From assembly GCF_004798965.1 (NCBI RefSeq), contig NZ_SDSD01000003.1, positions 1 through 64,000 of the forward strand: a stretch of DNA of 64,000 nucleotides, written 5' to 3'. Shown piece after piece: positions 25,503 through 34,502 of the stretch (the first letter of the stretch is position 1; every line of letters begins with the position of its first letter). This DNA is from Onishia niordana (lineage in GTDB: Bacteria > Pseudomonadota > Gammaproteobacteria > Pseudomonadales > Halomonadaceae). Made by a program: the position numbers and the translations under genes. Under the pieces are notes generated by a model, which saw only the letters and a program-made list of their open reading frames with translations, made no database searches and was not told the DNA's origin.

Positions 25503-27329
25503 ATGCTGGCGGTATGGGTGGAACAATTGCTGGGCTTCGCTTCCGGCGCACTGACGGCGATTCGCAACAACGAACATTACCCGTCCTTCATGGCCTGGGT
25601 GCGCGAAGATGGTCCGGCCCTGGTCGGCGGCAAACTCTCCCTGGCCCAGGCGCTAGGCCCTGAACTGTGGTCGCAGACCCCGCTGGAGCGGCTGGATTTT
25701 GCCTGTGAACCCTTGGCGCGTCCGGGGCGCAATGAACCCTGCTGGTGCGACTCTGGGCTCAAGACCAAGCAGTGCTGTGGGGCCGTGAGCTTTCCCGGGC
25801 CGGTGCCGAATCACCTGATGTGGATGTTGTCGCTTCGCGAATGGAAGGGCGACACCCTGAAGGCGGCGCTGGACGGAGGTCGTGCGCCGGCCCAGGCATT
25901 GCTTGAGGCCGGATTGATTGCCGCCGAGGGTGGTCAGCGAGGGCGTGCGCAGCAGATTCTCGAGGCACTGTTCAAGACGGCCGATTGGGAACGGCTGCCT
26001 GAGCAAGCCGAACCGGCATTTGAATTACTGATCGATCTCTATCAGGAGCGGGGTTTCCACCGCAAGCGCACGGCGCTCTTGGATGACGTGCTCGACCGAG
26101 GCCCGCTCTTTCTTCGCGGCGTGGCGCTTGAGCGATTATGCCTGATGTATCTCGATGATGATGACCTGGCAAGCGCTCGGGAAGCCTTCGTGCGGGCTCA
26201 GCAGGCGCTTCCTGATTCGCCGACCCTGGCCTATATCGAAGCCATGCTGCTGCTTCATGAAGGTAATGTGGAGGAAGCCGCCGAACGGGCGCGTTTCTGG
26301 TTCCGCCGTCTGTCGCGTCGAGGCGATCTGGATGTCGAACAGCTCGAGTTCCTTGGGGATCTGGCGGACAATCCTGGCGCTACCCTTGCCGAGCAGATGG
26401 TCAATTCCGAGGAAGACCTGGCTGACCCGCTGGCATCTCTTCAGGCGTTGCTGGAGTCGCTGCCGACAGCCCCGCTCCTCGAGTTCAAGCGGACCAACGA
26501 GAACGGCCTCGAGTTTCATACAACGGCTCGTCAAGACACGCTGTTCGCTGCCTGGCAGCAGTACTTCCAAGTGTTGGTCGATGAAGAGGCTGCACTGGGA
26601 TTCGTGGATGACCCCTGGCCCTATGCCAGTGAATGGCTTGGTGAGTTGTGCGCGCACCCCGAGTGGCTAGATTCCCCGCAGGTCGTGCAGTCGCTGACCC
26701 TGGCGCTGACCAGCCGCTTTGGCAGCCTGCCCTGGATGGCGCCGAGTCTCTTCGAGCCATTGGCGGTTCGTCTCGAGCGCTGGTTGACCCAGCTCGAGAG
26801 CGAAGGAGAGGGCGACTTCGAATGGGACGCCGCCGATAATGCGGTGCTGTTGCGTACCGGTCTCGCCCTGGTGGTAGGGATGGAGCGCGGTGCCCGTGAG
26901 CGGTCCCGTGAGCTCGCTGAGCGGCTACTAACGCTTGACGCCCAGGATTCTCTGGGATTGCGTGAGCTCGTGCTTGATCAGCTGCTACGCGAGAACCGCA
27001 ACAAACGGGCCCTGGAGGTCAGCCTGCAGGCAAACGAGACGCCGCCTTTGCTGGGTGTGCTGATGGGCCGGGTGCTGGCGCTTTACCGTCTCGAGCGCTT
27101 TGATGAGGCAAGTGAGGCGTTGAAGGAAGTGCGCGAGCTCAATTCCCACGTGCTGGCGATGCTCTGTGATCCTCAAGGTCGCGAAGTGCGCGGACGCCAG
27201 GCAGATGCTCCCGAGCCGGGTAGTCGCGCCGAGGCCTGGCAATATCGCACCCTGATGCGCGACCAATGGTCAAACACACAAGGGGCGCTGGAATGGCTCG
27301 AGGCACAGTGGCAGGAGGGCAAGTCATGA
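25503..27329 (+). CDS. SEC-C motif and TPR-like repeat protein
   Basis: 608 residues. Near the N-terminus (about 75-95) is a SEC-C zinc motif, PGRNEPCWCDSGLKTKQCC, as found at the C-terminus of SecA and in many standalone proteins. The rest is helical and TPR-like, with Ala/Leu/Glu-rich repeats such as ALLEAGLIAAEGGQRGRAQ and AREAFVRAQQALPDS. It probably mediates protein-protein contacts; the partner is unknown. The start at 25503 has GGGAGAAG before it. It is followed by strong inverted repeats. Confidence 0.75.
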   Translation: MLAVWVEQLLGFASGALTAIRNNEHYPSFMAWVREDGPALVGGKLSLAQALGPELWSQTPLERLDFACEPLARPGRNEPCWCDSGLKTKQCCGAVSFPGPVPNHLMWMLSLREWKGDTLKAALDGGRAPAQALLEAGLIAAEGGQRGRAQQILEALFKTADWERLPEQAEPAFELLIDLYQERGFHRKRTALLDDVLDRGPLFLRGVALERLCLMYLDDDDLASAREAFVRAQQALPDSPTLAYIEAMLLLHEGNVEEAAERARFWFRRLSRRGDLDVEQLEFLGDLADNPGATLAEQMVNSEEDLADPLASLQALLESLPTAPLLEFKRTNENGLEFHTTARQDTLFAAWQQYFQVLVDEEAALGFVDDPWPYASEWLGELCAHPEWLDSPQVVQSLTLALTSRFGSLPWMAPSLFEPLAVRLERWLTQLESEGEGDFEWDAADNAVLLRTGLALVVGMERGARERSRELAERLLTLDAQDSLGLRELVLDQLLRENRNKRALEVSLQANETPPLLGVLMGRVLALYRLERFDEASEALKEVRELNSHVLAMLCDPQGREVRGRQADAPEPGSRAEAWQYRTLMRDQWSNTQGALEWLEAQWQEGKS

Positions 27330-27455
27330 GGCCAGCGTCTTTTGGCTGGCCCTTGGTCGCCTGACCCTTTGGGCCACAGCGCCCTTGTCTGCAAGACAGG
27401 TCTTTAGCCATATTTGATCCTGCATCGGGCCGCGATTCCTATCGCGGCCCGATGC
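27330..27455. terminator. Two hairpins between convergent genes
   Basis: GGCCAGC / GCTGGCC (27,330-27,351) follows the SEC-C gene stop directly. A perfect 15-base stem, GCATCGGGCCGCGAT / ATCGCGGCCCGATGC with loop TCCT (27,422-27,455), sits just after the ampG-like stop. Neither has a T-run, so they are probable but unorthodox terminators or RNA-stabilising structures. Confidence 0.55.
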
Positions 27456-27458
27456 GCA

Positions 27459-28826
27459 TCAGTGACCGCTGGGTATCGGCTGCGTGAACAGTGATGACCG
27501 ACGGTAGATCCACAGGGCCAGCAGGATCGCCGGAAGGCCCAGGATCGATGCCACCACGAAGAAGGTCGGATAGCCCTCGGTGGCGACTACCATGCCGCCG
27601 AAGCCGCTTAGAAACTTGCCGGGCAGGGTCATCAGCGACGAGAAAAGCGCGTATTGGGTGGCGGTGTAGGCCCGTGAGGTCAGGCTCGACAGGAAGGCGA
27701 TGAAGACGGCGCTGGCCAGGCCATTGGCCAGGTTGTCGGCGGTGATGGTGGCCACCAGCATCGCCAGGCTGTCACCGGCCAGGGCCAGCGAGGCGAACAG
27801 CAGATTGGTCACGGCCGCCGCTACGGCGCCCAGCACCAGGATCGGCCCGATGCCGTAGCGTACCACCAGGAGCCCACCGAGAATCCCGCCGCCGATGCTC
27901 ATCGCAATGCCGAAAACGTTGGTGACGTTGGCAATGGTGGCCAGAGAGAAGCCCAGATCGATGTAGAGCGGATTGGCCATCGAGGCCATGGCCAGATCGC
28001 TGATCCGAAAGACCCCGACGAACACCAGCAGCCACAGGGCCTGACGCCCATGGCGGGAGAAGAAGTCGGTGAAGGGGCAGACCACCGCACCGATAACCCA
28101 GGCACCCAGCCGGCGCAGGATACGGGGACGACCGCGGGTCACCCTCAGAAAAGCCCGTACCCGCGGCTCGTGGATCAGTTGAACGGAAAGTGACGACCGT
28201 TCTGGCTCCGGGCGAACCAGCACGGTCAGCATGCCGACACCGACCAGTGCGGCCATGGCGAGGTAGGCCATCTGCCAGGACATGAGCGAAGCGACGTAAA
28301 GGGCGCCTGCACCCGCGGCAATCAGCCCGCCCCGATAGCCGATGATATAGGTCGAGGCCATGGCGGCCTGCACGTCCTCGGGGGCGGATTCGATGCGAAA
28401 GGCGTCGATGGCGATGTCCTGGGTGGCCGAGCCAAACGCCACCAGCAGGGCGAAGGCCGCCACCAGGACCAGATCCTCCTGCGGGGCCAGGCTTGAAAGG
28501 CCCACCAGCCCCGCGGCGATCATCGCCTGGGCCAGCAGCATCCAGCCGCGTCGCTGGCCGAGCCAACGGGTCAGGCCCGGCAGCGCCAGACGATCGACCA
28601 CCGGCGCCCAGAAGAACTTGATCGAATAGAGGATGCCGATCCAGGCGAAAAAGCCGATGGCCGCCACCTCGACGCCGTCGCTGCGCATCCAGGCCGACAG
28701 TGTAGAAAACACCAGTAGGAATGGCAGGCCGGCGGAAAACCCCAGGAACAGCATGGTGATGACCGGCGCGCGCAGGTAAACCGTCAAGGCGTCGCGCCAG
28801 CTACGGCGTGGGGATAACGTGGGCAT
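27459..28826 (-). CDS. ampG: AmpG-family MFS permease
   Basis: 455-residue major-facilitator protein with about 12 helices. It resembles AmpG, the inner-membrane permease that imports GlcNAc-anhydromuropeptides for peptidoglycan recycling. Typical segments are FSAGLPFLLVFSTLSAWMR, SIKFFWAPVVDRL, GSATQDIAIDAFRIE and YIIGYRGGLIAAGAGAL. The start at 28826 has GGAG eight bases before. Nearby amidase and transglycosylase genes (35-40 kb) fit the same cell-wall turnover theme but are not in an operon with it. Divergent from rfaH. Confidence 0.88.
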   Translation of the reverse strand: MPTLSPRRSWRDALTVYLRAPVITMLFLGFSAGLPFLLVFSTLSAWMRSDGVEVAAIGFFAWIGILYSIKFFWAPVVDRLALPGLTRWLGQRRGWMLLAQAMIAAGLVGLSSLAPQEDLVLVAAFALLVAFGSATQDIAIDAFRIESAPEDVQAAMASTYIIGYRGGLIAAGAGALYVASLMSWQMAYLAMAALVGVGMLTVLVRPEPERSSLSVQLIHEPRVRAFLRVTRGRPRILRRLGAWVIGAVVCPFTDFFSRHGRQALWLLVFVGVFRISDLAMASMANPLYIDLGFSLATIANVTNVFGIAMSIGGGILGGLLVVRYGIGPILVLGAVAAAVTNLLFASLALAGDSLAMLVATITADNLANGLASAVFIAFLSSLTSRAYTATQYALFSSLMTLPGKFLSGFGGMVVATEGYPTFFVVASILGLPAILLALWIYRRSSLFTQPIPSGH

Positions 28827-29078
28827 CGAAACACTCCGAATCAGGGGGGGCCGTACACGCGGTCGGAGGTCGATGCTAGAATGAGCTCGAACCACGTCGT
28901 ATGACACTATGGAAAATCAAATACTTATCGTTGTCTATGGACGGCGATATCATGCCATTGGGTACGATATCTCGGTCCATCAGACTCAGGATGCCAGTGT
29001 GACGAGAGCGATGAGCCAGGCAAGTGTGACAAGTGCGACAGTCGCTGCCAAGGATGCGTGCAAGGAGAAGGGAGGCTT

Positions 29079-29621
29079 ATGAGTGATGCCATTGAAGAGC
29101 AGGGGCCTGAAGCCGATGCCATTGCTCGCTGGTATGTGATCCAGTGCAAGGGAGGGGAGTCATTCCGTGCTGCCGAACATCTCGCCAACCAGGCGTTTGA
29201 TGTCTTTCATCCCGTGCTCGAGGTGCAGAAGAAACGCCGCGGCAAGCTTACCTGGGTCGCCGAACCGCTATTTCCCTATTACCTGTTCATTCGTCTGGAC
29301 CGCATCGCCAGCAACTGGCGGCCGATCCGCTCGACCCGGGGGGTGCTGAAGCTGCTGACGTTCGGTGACGAGCCGGTGGCGGTGGCCGATAGCCTGATCG
29401 ACATCCTGCGGCAGAATGCCAGTGTGTCGTCCGAGGAGGGAACGGCCAATGTCTACTTTCGCGGCGGCGATAACGTAGAAATCATCGAAGGACCCTTTCA
29501 GGATCTCAAGGCCGTCTTTGAATCTCAGAAAGGCGAGGAGCGAGCCATCGTGCTGCTCAACATGTTGCACAAGCAGCAGCGCCTGGAAATCCCCATTTCC
29601 CAGCTGCGTCGCCCCCAATAA
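29079..29621 (+). CDS. rfaH: Transcription antiterminator RfaH
   Basis: 180-residue NusG paralogue. The N-terminal NGN domain (RWYVIQCKGGESFRAAEHL, then RRGKLTWVAEPLFPYYLFIRL) matches RfaH closely. The KOW-type C-terminus reads GDNVEIIEGPFQDLKAVFES. RfaH is recruited to RNA polymerase paused at an ops element and suppresses Rho termination while helping translation of long foreign operons. Three ops-like repeats occur in this same window (53,457; 56,535; 57,824). The start at 29079 is set by GGGAGG. Followed by slyD. Confidence 0.9.
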   Translation: MSDAIEEQGPEADAIARWYVIQCKGGESFRAAEHLANQAFDVFHPVLEVQKKRRGKLTWVAEPLFPYYLFIRLDRIASNWRPIRSTRGVLKLLTFGDEPVAVADSLIDILRQNASVSSEEGTANVYFRGGDNVEIIEGPFQDLKAVFESQKGEERAIVLLNMLHKQQRLEIPISQLRRPQ

Positions 29622-29656
29622 GCTTGGGCGGCGCATCTCGTTCAAGGAGTATTCCC

Positions 29657-30163
29657 ATGCAAATCGCCCCTCTCCGGGTCATTAGCCTCCACTATCGTCT
29701 TTTGGATGCCGCTGGCACGGTTCTCGATGACTCCCGTGCCCGTGAAACGCCTCTCGACTACCTGCACGGCCATGTCAATATCGTGCCCGGCTTAGAGCAA
29801 GCCCTAGCGGGTTATGCTGCTGGCGATACGCTGACGGTGACCCTTGGCCCGGATGAGGCCTATGGCCAGCGCGACGAGGCCAAGGTTCAACAGGTTGGCC
29901 GCGGTTCCTTCCCGGTAGCCGAGCTGGCCCCTGGGATGCGCTTTCAGACCCCGGGCGAGGATGGACCTCAGGTGGTTAGCGTACTCGAGGTTGGCGCTAC
30001 CCAGGTGACCGTCGATACCAACCACCCGCTGGCCGGTGAGACCCTCACCTATGAGCTGGAGGTGCTGTCGGTGCGTGATGCGACGCGAGCGGAACTCGCC
30101 AAGGGGCATCCTCTGCCAGAAGGTACCGATCATACCAAGGTCGAGGATCGCAAAGTGCTTTGA
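29657..30163 (+). CDS. FKBP-type peptidyl-prolyl isomerase, SlyD-like
   Basis: 168-residue FKBP-fold prolyl isomerase and chaperone. The start is MQIAPLRVISLHYRLLDAAG, with AAGGAG before it. Family landmarks are NIVPGLEQALAGYAAGDTLTV, the PDEAYGQRDEA loop that begins the inserted chaperone flap, and VDTNHPLAGETLTYELEVL. The metal-binding His-rich tail of E. coli SlyD is missing, so it is closer to FkpB/SlyD-like short forms. It lies 35 bases after rfaH and is probably cotranscribed. Confidence 0.87.
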   Translation: MQIAPLRVISLHYRLLDAAGTVLDDSRARETPLDYLHGHVNIVPGLEQALAGYAAGDTLTVTLGPDEAYGQRDEAKVQQVGRGSFPVAELAPGMRFQTPGEDGPQVVSVLEVGATQVTVDTNHPLAGETLTYELEVLSVRDATRAELAKGHPLPEGTDHTKVEDRKVL

Positions 30164-30229
30164 CGCCTGGCTCTGCTCAACGTGCATCAGTATTCGAGGG
30201 GCCGGCTGGTGCTCTTGAGCACGCGATAT

Positions 30230-30321
30230 CTGATGTAGATCAATCCTTGATGACGCGACATAAGAGCGCCGGGCGAAAGTTGATCTACGTCAACCCCCTG
30301 TCTGTCCTGGCTCGCTAGAGT
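30230..30321 (+). promoter_or_regulatory. Tandem FNR/ANR boxes and -10 element
   Basis: Box A CTGAT-GTAG-ATCAA (30,230-30,243) and box B TTGAT-CTAC-GTCAA (30,280-30,293) each differ from the FNR/ANR consensus at one position. TAGAGT (30,316-30,321) gives an inferred start near 30,328, so box B is centred at -41.5 (class II activation) and box A at -91.5, five helical turns upstream. Pairing of sites near -41 and -92 is known for FNR-controlled promoters such as yfiD. It drives the 40-residue gene downstream. Confidence 0.65.
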
Positions 30322-30352
30322 GACACCATCACGTCGCGGCAGGAGAAGGGCC

Positions 30353-30475
30353 ATGTACTGGGATGAAACAGTCGTTTTCGGACTGGGGACCGTTGGGCTG
30401 ATGATCGTCTTCATGATCGGCTGGGTCGGTTTTGTGATTCGCGATCATCGGCGCAAGAACAAGCATCGGCACTGA
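30353..30475 (+). CDS. Small single-helix membrane protein, 40 residues
   Basis: MYWDETVVFGLGTVGLMIVF followed by a further hydrophobic stretch and the basic tail RDHRRKNKHRH. One membrane helix (about 7-29) with a strongly positive C-terminus predicts an N-out, C-in topology. AGGAG lies eight bases before the ATG. The FNR/ANR promoter upstream and the terminator downstream make this a self-contained gene induced at low oxygen, so it is likely real despite its size. Its function is unknown; small proteins of this type often accompany respiratory oxidases. Confidence 0.72.
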   Translation: MYWDETVVFGLGTVGLMIVFMIGWVGFVIRDHRRKNKHRH

Positions 30476-30547
30476 AGCAAGGATTCCGGTAAGGGAATCC
30501 GGGCGCCGCGACATGAGTCGTCAGGGGAAGGAGGTATTGCCTCCAGT

Positions 30548-30572
30548 AGCCGGCCTTTGGGCCGGCTTTTTT
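30548..30572 (+). terminator. Intrinsic terminator after the 40-residue gene
   Basis: AGCCGGCC / GGCCGGCT stem with a four-base loop, followed by TTTTTT (67-72). It ends the short transcript and separates it from the convergent haemoglobin operon. Confidence 0.9.
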
Positions 30573-30642
30573 GTGCCTGGACTTGATACATGCAGCTGAT
30601 AAATGCACGGGAGCAAGCACGCGTGCCTGCTCGTTTTTCGTC

Positions 30643-31239
30643 TTACGGCTGGCGCAGCATGACCGCATCATGCAGGCGGGCGAGACGACCGAGCAATTGG
30701 TTGCGCGGACCGGCCGACACGCCCTTTTCTATCAGGGCGGCGCGCAGGTGTTCGACGATGGCATTGAAATGCACCTCGGTGAGTCCCATATGCTGATGCG
30801 CGCGAGCCATGGAAGGGCCCTGGTAGTCACAGGGGCCGTTGCTGATATCGCACAGCTGGGTGGCAAAAGTGACTTGGAAGTGATCGATGTCCGTATTGAC
30901 GAAGAAGTGACGGATACGTTCGTCATCAGCAATCCGGTAGAGAAAGTCATTGACCACGTCGTCGATAACGGGCTTTCCGCCCAGGGCCGTATAAAGTGTT
31001 GTGTCAGCGCGGCGTATTTCAGTCTCAGCCTCCGCCGTGATAGCGCGCTCTTGCCCTGCATCCCCCTCGGGGGGAGGGGGAGTGTGGGCACAACCGCCTA
31101 ACACTGAAAACCCGAGGGCAAGGGCGATGTACAAGGCGAGCGATTTGCTCGTCACGGGATAAGAGGTGCCGCGCAAGACAGCGTGGCGTAAGGCGGCGCA
31201 ACGAGAAGCGCCAAGTGCAATGAGAGAAGATGTGGTCAT
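30643..31239 (-). CDS. Group I truncated haemoglobin, lipoprotein form
   Basis: 198 residues. The N-terminal part contains a hydrophobic export segment ending in the lipobox LGGC (SVLGGCAHTPPPP). A group I truncated globin follows (TTLYTALGGKPVIDDVVNDF, then RIRHFFVNTD, and MARAHQHMGLTEVHFNAIVEHL with the probable proximal His). Truncated globins bind O2 or NO. Anchoring one outside the cytoplasm as a lipoprotein is unusual compared with standard cytosolic members. Last gene of a four-gene operon, overlapping the DUF3034 gene by four bases. Confidence 0.85.
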   Translation of the reverse strand: MTTSSLIALGASRCAALRHAVLRGTSYPVTSKSLALYIALALGFSVLGGCAHTPPPPEGDAGQERAITAEAETEIRRADTTLYTALGGKPVIDDVVNDFLYRIADDERIRHFFVNTDIDHFQVTFATQLCDISNGPCDYQGPSMARAHQHMGLTEVHFNAIVEHLRAALIEKGVSAGPRNQLLGRLARLHDAVMLRQP

Positions 31240-32162
31240 AACGCCACCTGCAGGGAGAGATAGCCGCCTTGCTGGTCGGCAAGGCCAGCAATGTCGCCAA
31301 GATCAAGCCAGGCTCCGGTCAGTGAGACGTGCTTGTTGAAGAAATGCGCGACATAGACATCACGCCAGTGGCTTTCGGCGGCGACACCCAGATTATCCGG
31401 CTTCTGACGATACTCGACCCCGACGACCCAGCTGGGGGCGAGCATCAATCCCAGCGATCCCTCCACGACCAGCGAGCGGGCTGATTTTTCATCGCCGCCG
31501 AACCCTAATAGTCCTCCTTGATTAGCGCGAGTCGAACGAAGGGTCAGGTTAGTCAGCAGGTTGCGACCACCCATCGCCGCGAACCAGAGTTTGCTGGTGG
31601 CAAGATAGATGTCGGTGCCTTGCGTATCCCTGGCGCCAAGGGCGTTGGCCAGGTCACCGTCGACCATACGCTTGCGCTGAACCCCAAGGCTCCAGCTGCC
31701 CCAGGTGTTATATAGCGGGTCACCGTAGAGGCGAAGCTTGGCCCCGAAGATGTCCTGCTCAAGCCGACCGCCAAGGGTGTCCAGATCAAAGCGCTGACGG
31801 GCTAGCGACACCTCCAGGCGATTATAAAAGTTGCCCGCAACGCCGGCCATTCCCAAGGAATAGTCATCGACCTGTGCCTGGGTGATGCTGGCAGTCGTTG
31901 AGATTTCGCCATCACTTGCGGTACCGGCAAGCACCGCCCAGGGGGAGAGTCCGCCACCGGCGGCCCCTTCAATTTGTGTGACACCGCCAGTGGCGAGCAG
32001 GCGACTGCCGGCTTGAGCCGCGGGGGCACTAAGCAATGCTGCAAGGACCAAAACCGTAAGGCTCGCCGGAATACAAGACAGCGTTAAATGTCTGTGCTTT
32101 GCCCGCGGCCGCTGGTTAGCTGGCAAGCGTCGCGAGCGTGCTTGAGTGCGGGCTCGTCTCAT
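31236..32162 (-). CDS. DUF3034 family exported protein
   Basis: 308 residues. A basic N-terminus and signal peptide (SLTVLVLAALLSAPAAQA) are followed by a DUF3034 domain rich in alternating beta-strand patterns (FYNRLEVSLARQRFDLD, SWSLGVQRKRMVDGD, HVSLTGAWLDLGDIAG), ending in a C-terminal SLQVAL strand. This looks like an outer-membrane or periplasmic beta-barrel protein. Function is unknown. The four-base overlaps on both sides (ATGA) and strong ribosome-binding sites show coupled translation within the operon. Confidence 0.8.
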   Translation of the reverse strand: MRRARTQARSRRLPANQRPRAKHRHLTLSCIPASLTVLVLAALLSAPAAQAGSRLLATGGVTQIEGAAGGGLSPWAVLAGTASDGEISTTASITQAQVDDYSLGMAGVAGNFYNRLEVSLARQRFDLDTLGGRLEQDIFGAKLRLYGDPLYNTWGSWSLGVQRKRMVDGDLANALGARDTQGTDIYLATSKLWFAAMGGRNLLTNLTLRSTRANQGGLLGFGGDEKSARSLVVEGSLGLMLAPSWVVGVEYRQKPDNLGVAAESHWRDVYVAHFFNKHVSLTGAWLDLGDIAGLADQQGGYLSLQVAL

Positions 32163-34495
32163 CCTTGAGCTCCTTGTGTCTGTGTTTGCTGAATACGGTA
32201 GCGTTCGACCCAGGCCAGAACCTCGGCCGCTGGCAGAGGCCGAGCGATCAGGTAGCCCTGGAGGTAGTGGCAGCCGAAGCCTTGCAACATGGCGCGGCTT
32301 TCCTCGGTCTCGACGCCCTCGGCGACGACTTTTAGGCCAAGGTTCTTACCAAGTTCAATGGTCGAGCGCACGATAACTTCGTCATCAGGAGACGTGTCCA
32401 GCCGCAGAATGAAGGACTTATCGATCTTTAGCTCCTGAACAGGCAGCCGCTTGAGCTGAGCCAGTGATGAATAGCCGGTACCGAAGTCGTCGATGGCCAG
32501 CGTCAATCCGGCAACGCGCAGTTCTTCCAGGTGCCGCGTGGCGAGCTCCGGGTCCTTGATGATCGCGCTTTCGGTGACTTCAAGCCCCAGTTGGTCGGGG
32601 TCCAGATCATGTTTTACCAGACTCGTTTTCAGTCGGGTCGCCAGAGTTTCGTCCATGACGTCGTCAGCAGACAGGTTGATGGCAACACGCATGTCCTGCC
32701 CCTTAGACTGCCACTCCTGCAGTTGGGCACAGACGGTGTCGATCATCCAGGCACTGAGCAGGCGGATATTACCGGATCGTTCGGCCAGTGCGATGAACTC
32801 GTCGGGTGGAATGAAACCGAGCGTGGGATGCTGCCAGCGCATCAGCGCCTCGAACTGGACGATGGCGCCGTCCTGGGCCATGACCTTGGGCTGATAGACC
32901 ATCGCTAGTTGGTCTTGCTCGACCGCGTTATGCAGGTCGCGAATTAGCGTCAGCTGGCGAAGATGTCGCTCGTCCTGACCCGCGATATAGTGCTGATGGG
33001 TATGATGATGGCGGCGGGCAATGTCCAGCGCCACATCAGCACGGCGAAGCAGCAGATGCGAGGTGTCGCCATCTTCAGGATAACGAACCTCGCCAAACGA
33101 CAACCGTACGATGATCGGTGAACCATCCAGATCAATCGGTTCCAATAGCGCCTGCTGAATGGTGTCGAGCCAGTCGATGGGGCAGGCGGGGGCATTCAGG
33201 CGCATCATGAATTCGTCGCCCCCCATGCGATAGACCTGGGCGGCCGGCGCGGGTAACTGCAACAGCCGTCGTGAAAGCGTGACTAACACTTGATCGCCAA
33301 GGGCATAGCCGAAGGTGTCATTGATGCGTCGGAAGTCAGCGATCGCCAGGCGCAGTAGTGTGAATTCGCGAGCCTCGGCAATATCGCGCTGCACATCGTG
33401 CTGTGCGGAGGTGCGGTTGGGCAGGTCAGTCAAGGGGTCATGGCGGGATTGATGCAGGAGGACCTCCTCGCGCTGCGCGATATCCTCTTGCATGGTCACC
33501 AGCGTATCCGCCAGCACGCGCATTTCACCGCCTTGATGGATGTCTAGATCCGGGATGCGCTCGCCCTGGCCGATGCGTCTGGCGGCTTTGGCGAGTCGGT
33601 GAAGCGGTCTGCTGATGCTTCTCGCACTCAAGGCCGCGACTAGGGCCGTCAGGGTTAGCGTAGCGGCGAACAGAATCAGCAGTTGCCACTGAATATCACG
33701 ATAAGGCGCCAGCAAGCTCTTGCGGGAAGCTTGAATAAGAGCGAAGGCTTCATCTTCACTGGTGCGACGCAGCAAGCGAGCGCGCGTCAAGTGGTCGGCA
33801 CTGGCATCTAGGTCTTTGACATTGCCCATACTGCCGAGGGTCGATAGGAGTTGCGTGACCTCACCTGATGGCAGGTCAGTACGAGAGGTGGCGACATAGC
33901 CGGCATTGGCTTGGTCCCGTGGGTGGCCAATGAAGGTGACAGGCAGCTGGGTGAGGTTGTCGATTTCTTGGGCAAGCTGGTCATCCAGGCGAAAGCCCAT
34001 GCCTGCCCAGCCGATCAGGTTGGGAGCCCGCACCGGTAGCAGGACGAATTGATAGGGCACGCTGTCCTGAAGCACGACCTCCACGCTGCCCTGGTTGTTC
34101 TGAGCATCGTGCCACAACCCTTTGAACGGCAGTTGGCTGCCGGTTTCATGGTGGCTGCTGGCCAGCAGGCGTCCAGTGGGGTCGGCAAGCAGCACCATAT
34201 CCGCCTCGGCGCGGCTGCCATGGTTGATCAGCACCGATTCCAGTGTGGCGGTGTCCTGGGTCGCCACGGCGCTCTTGAAGCCAAAGTCGTCGGTCAGAAT
34301 TTCGACAGTATCTCGCAGCCGCTGCCCGCGGGCATCAAGTACCTCGTGAAGCACACTCAGGCCGACATCCAGATCACGCTCGCCTGAGGCCATGATATCG
34401 GAGCGGATCGCACTCAGGGTCGCCACGGCCGTGACTACCTGGGCGAGAATCACCACCGACAGCATGGTGATCAATAGTCGGGAACGAAAGCTCAT
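32159..34495 (-). CDS. Membrane GGDEF-EAL c-di-GMP enzyme with periplasmic sensor
   Basis: 778 residues. An N-terminal helix, a periplasmic sensing domain (about 30-270), a second helix and a HAMP linker (RSISRPLHRLAKAARRIGQG) precede a GGDEF domain with MGGDEF intact (about 425) and an EAL domain with FEALMRW (about 548) and DDFGTGYSSL. Both active-site motifs look intact, so synthesis, hydrolysis or both are possible. The operon partners (cupredoxin-like protein, DUF3034 protein, globin) suggest that the periplasmic signal is copper, redox or a gas. Start preceded by GAGGAAAGC. Confidence 0.9.
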   Translation of the reverse strand: MSFRSRLLITMLSVVILAQVVTAVATLSAIRSDIMASGERDLDVGLSVLHEVLDARGQRLRDTVEILTDDFGFKSAVATQDTATLESVLINHGSRAEADMVLLADPTGRLLASSHHETGSQLPFKGLWHDAQNNQGSVEVVLQDSVPYQFVLLPVRAPNLIGWAGMGFRLDDQLAQEIDNLTQLPVTFIGHPRDQANAGYVATSRTDLPSGEVTQLLSTLGSMGNVKDLDASADHLTRARLLRRTSEDEAFALIQASRKSLLAPYRDIQWQLLILFAATLTLTALVAALSARSISRPLHRLAKAARRIGQGERIPDLDIHQGGEMRVLADTLVTMQEDIAQREEVLLHQSRHDPLTDLPNRTSAQHDVQRDIAEAREFTLLRLAIADFRRINDTFGYALGDQVLVTLSRRLLQLPAPAAQVYRMGGDEFMMRLNAPACPIDWLDTIQQALLEPIDLDGSPIIVRLSFGEVRYPEDGDTSHLLLRRADVALDIARRHHHTHQHYIAGQDERHLRQLTLIRDLHNAVEQDQLAMVYQPKVMAQDGAIVQFEALMRWQHPTLGFIPPDEFIALAERSGNIRLLSAWMIDTVCAQLQEWQSKGQDMRVAINLSADDVMDETLATRLKTSLVKHDLDPDQLGLEVTESAIIKDPELATRHLEELRVAGLTLAIDDFGTGYSSLAQLKRLPVQELKIDKSFILRLDTSPDDEVIVRSTIELGKNLGLKVVAEGVETEESRAMLQGFGCHYLQGYLIARPLPAAEVLAWVERYRIQQTQTQGAQG

Positions 34496-34502
34496 GCTTT
34501 CC

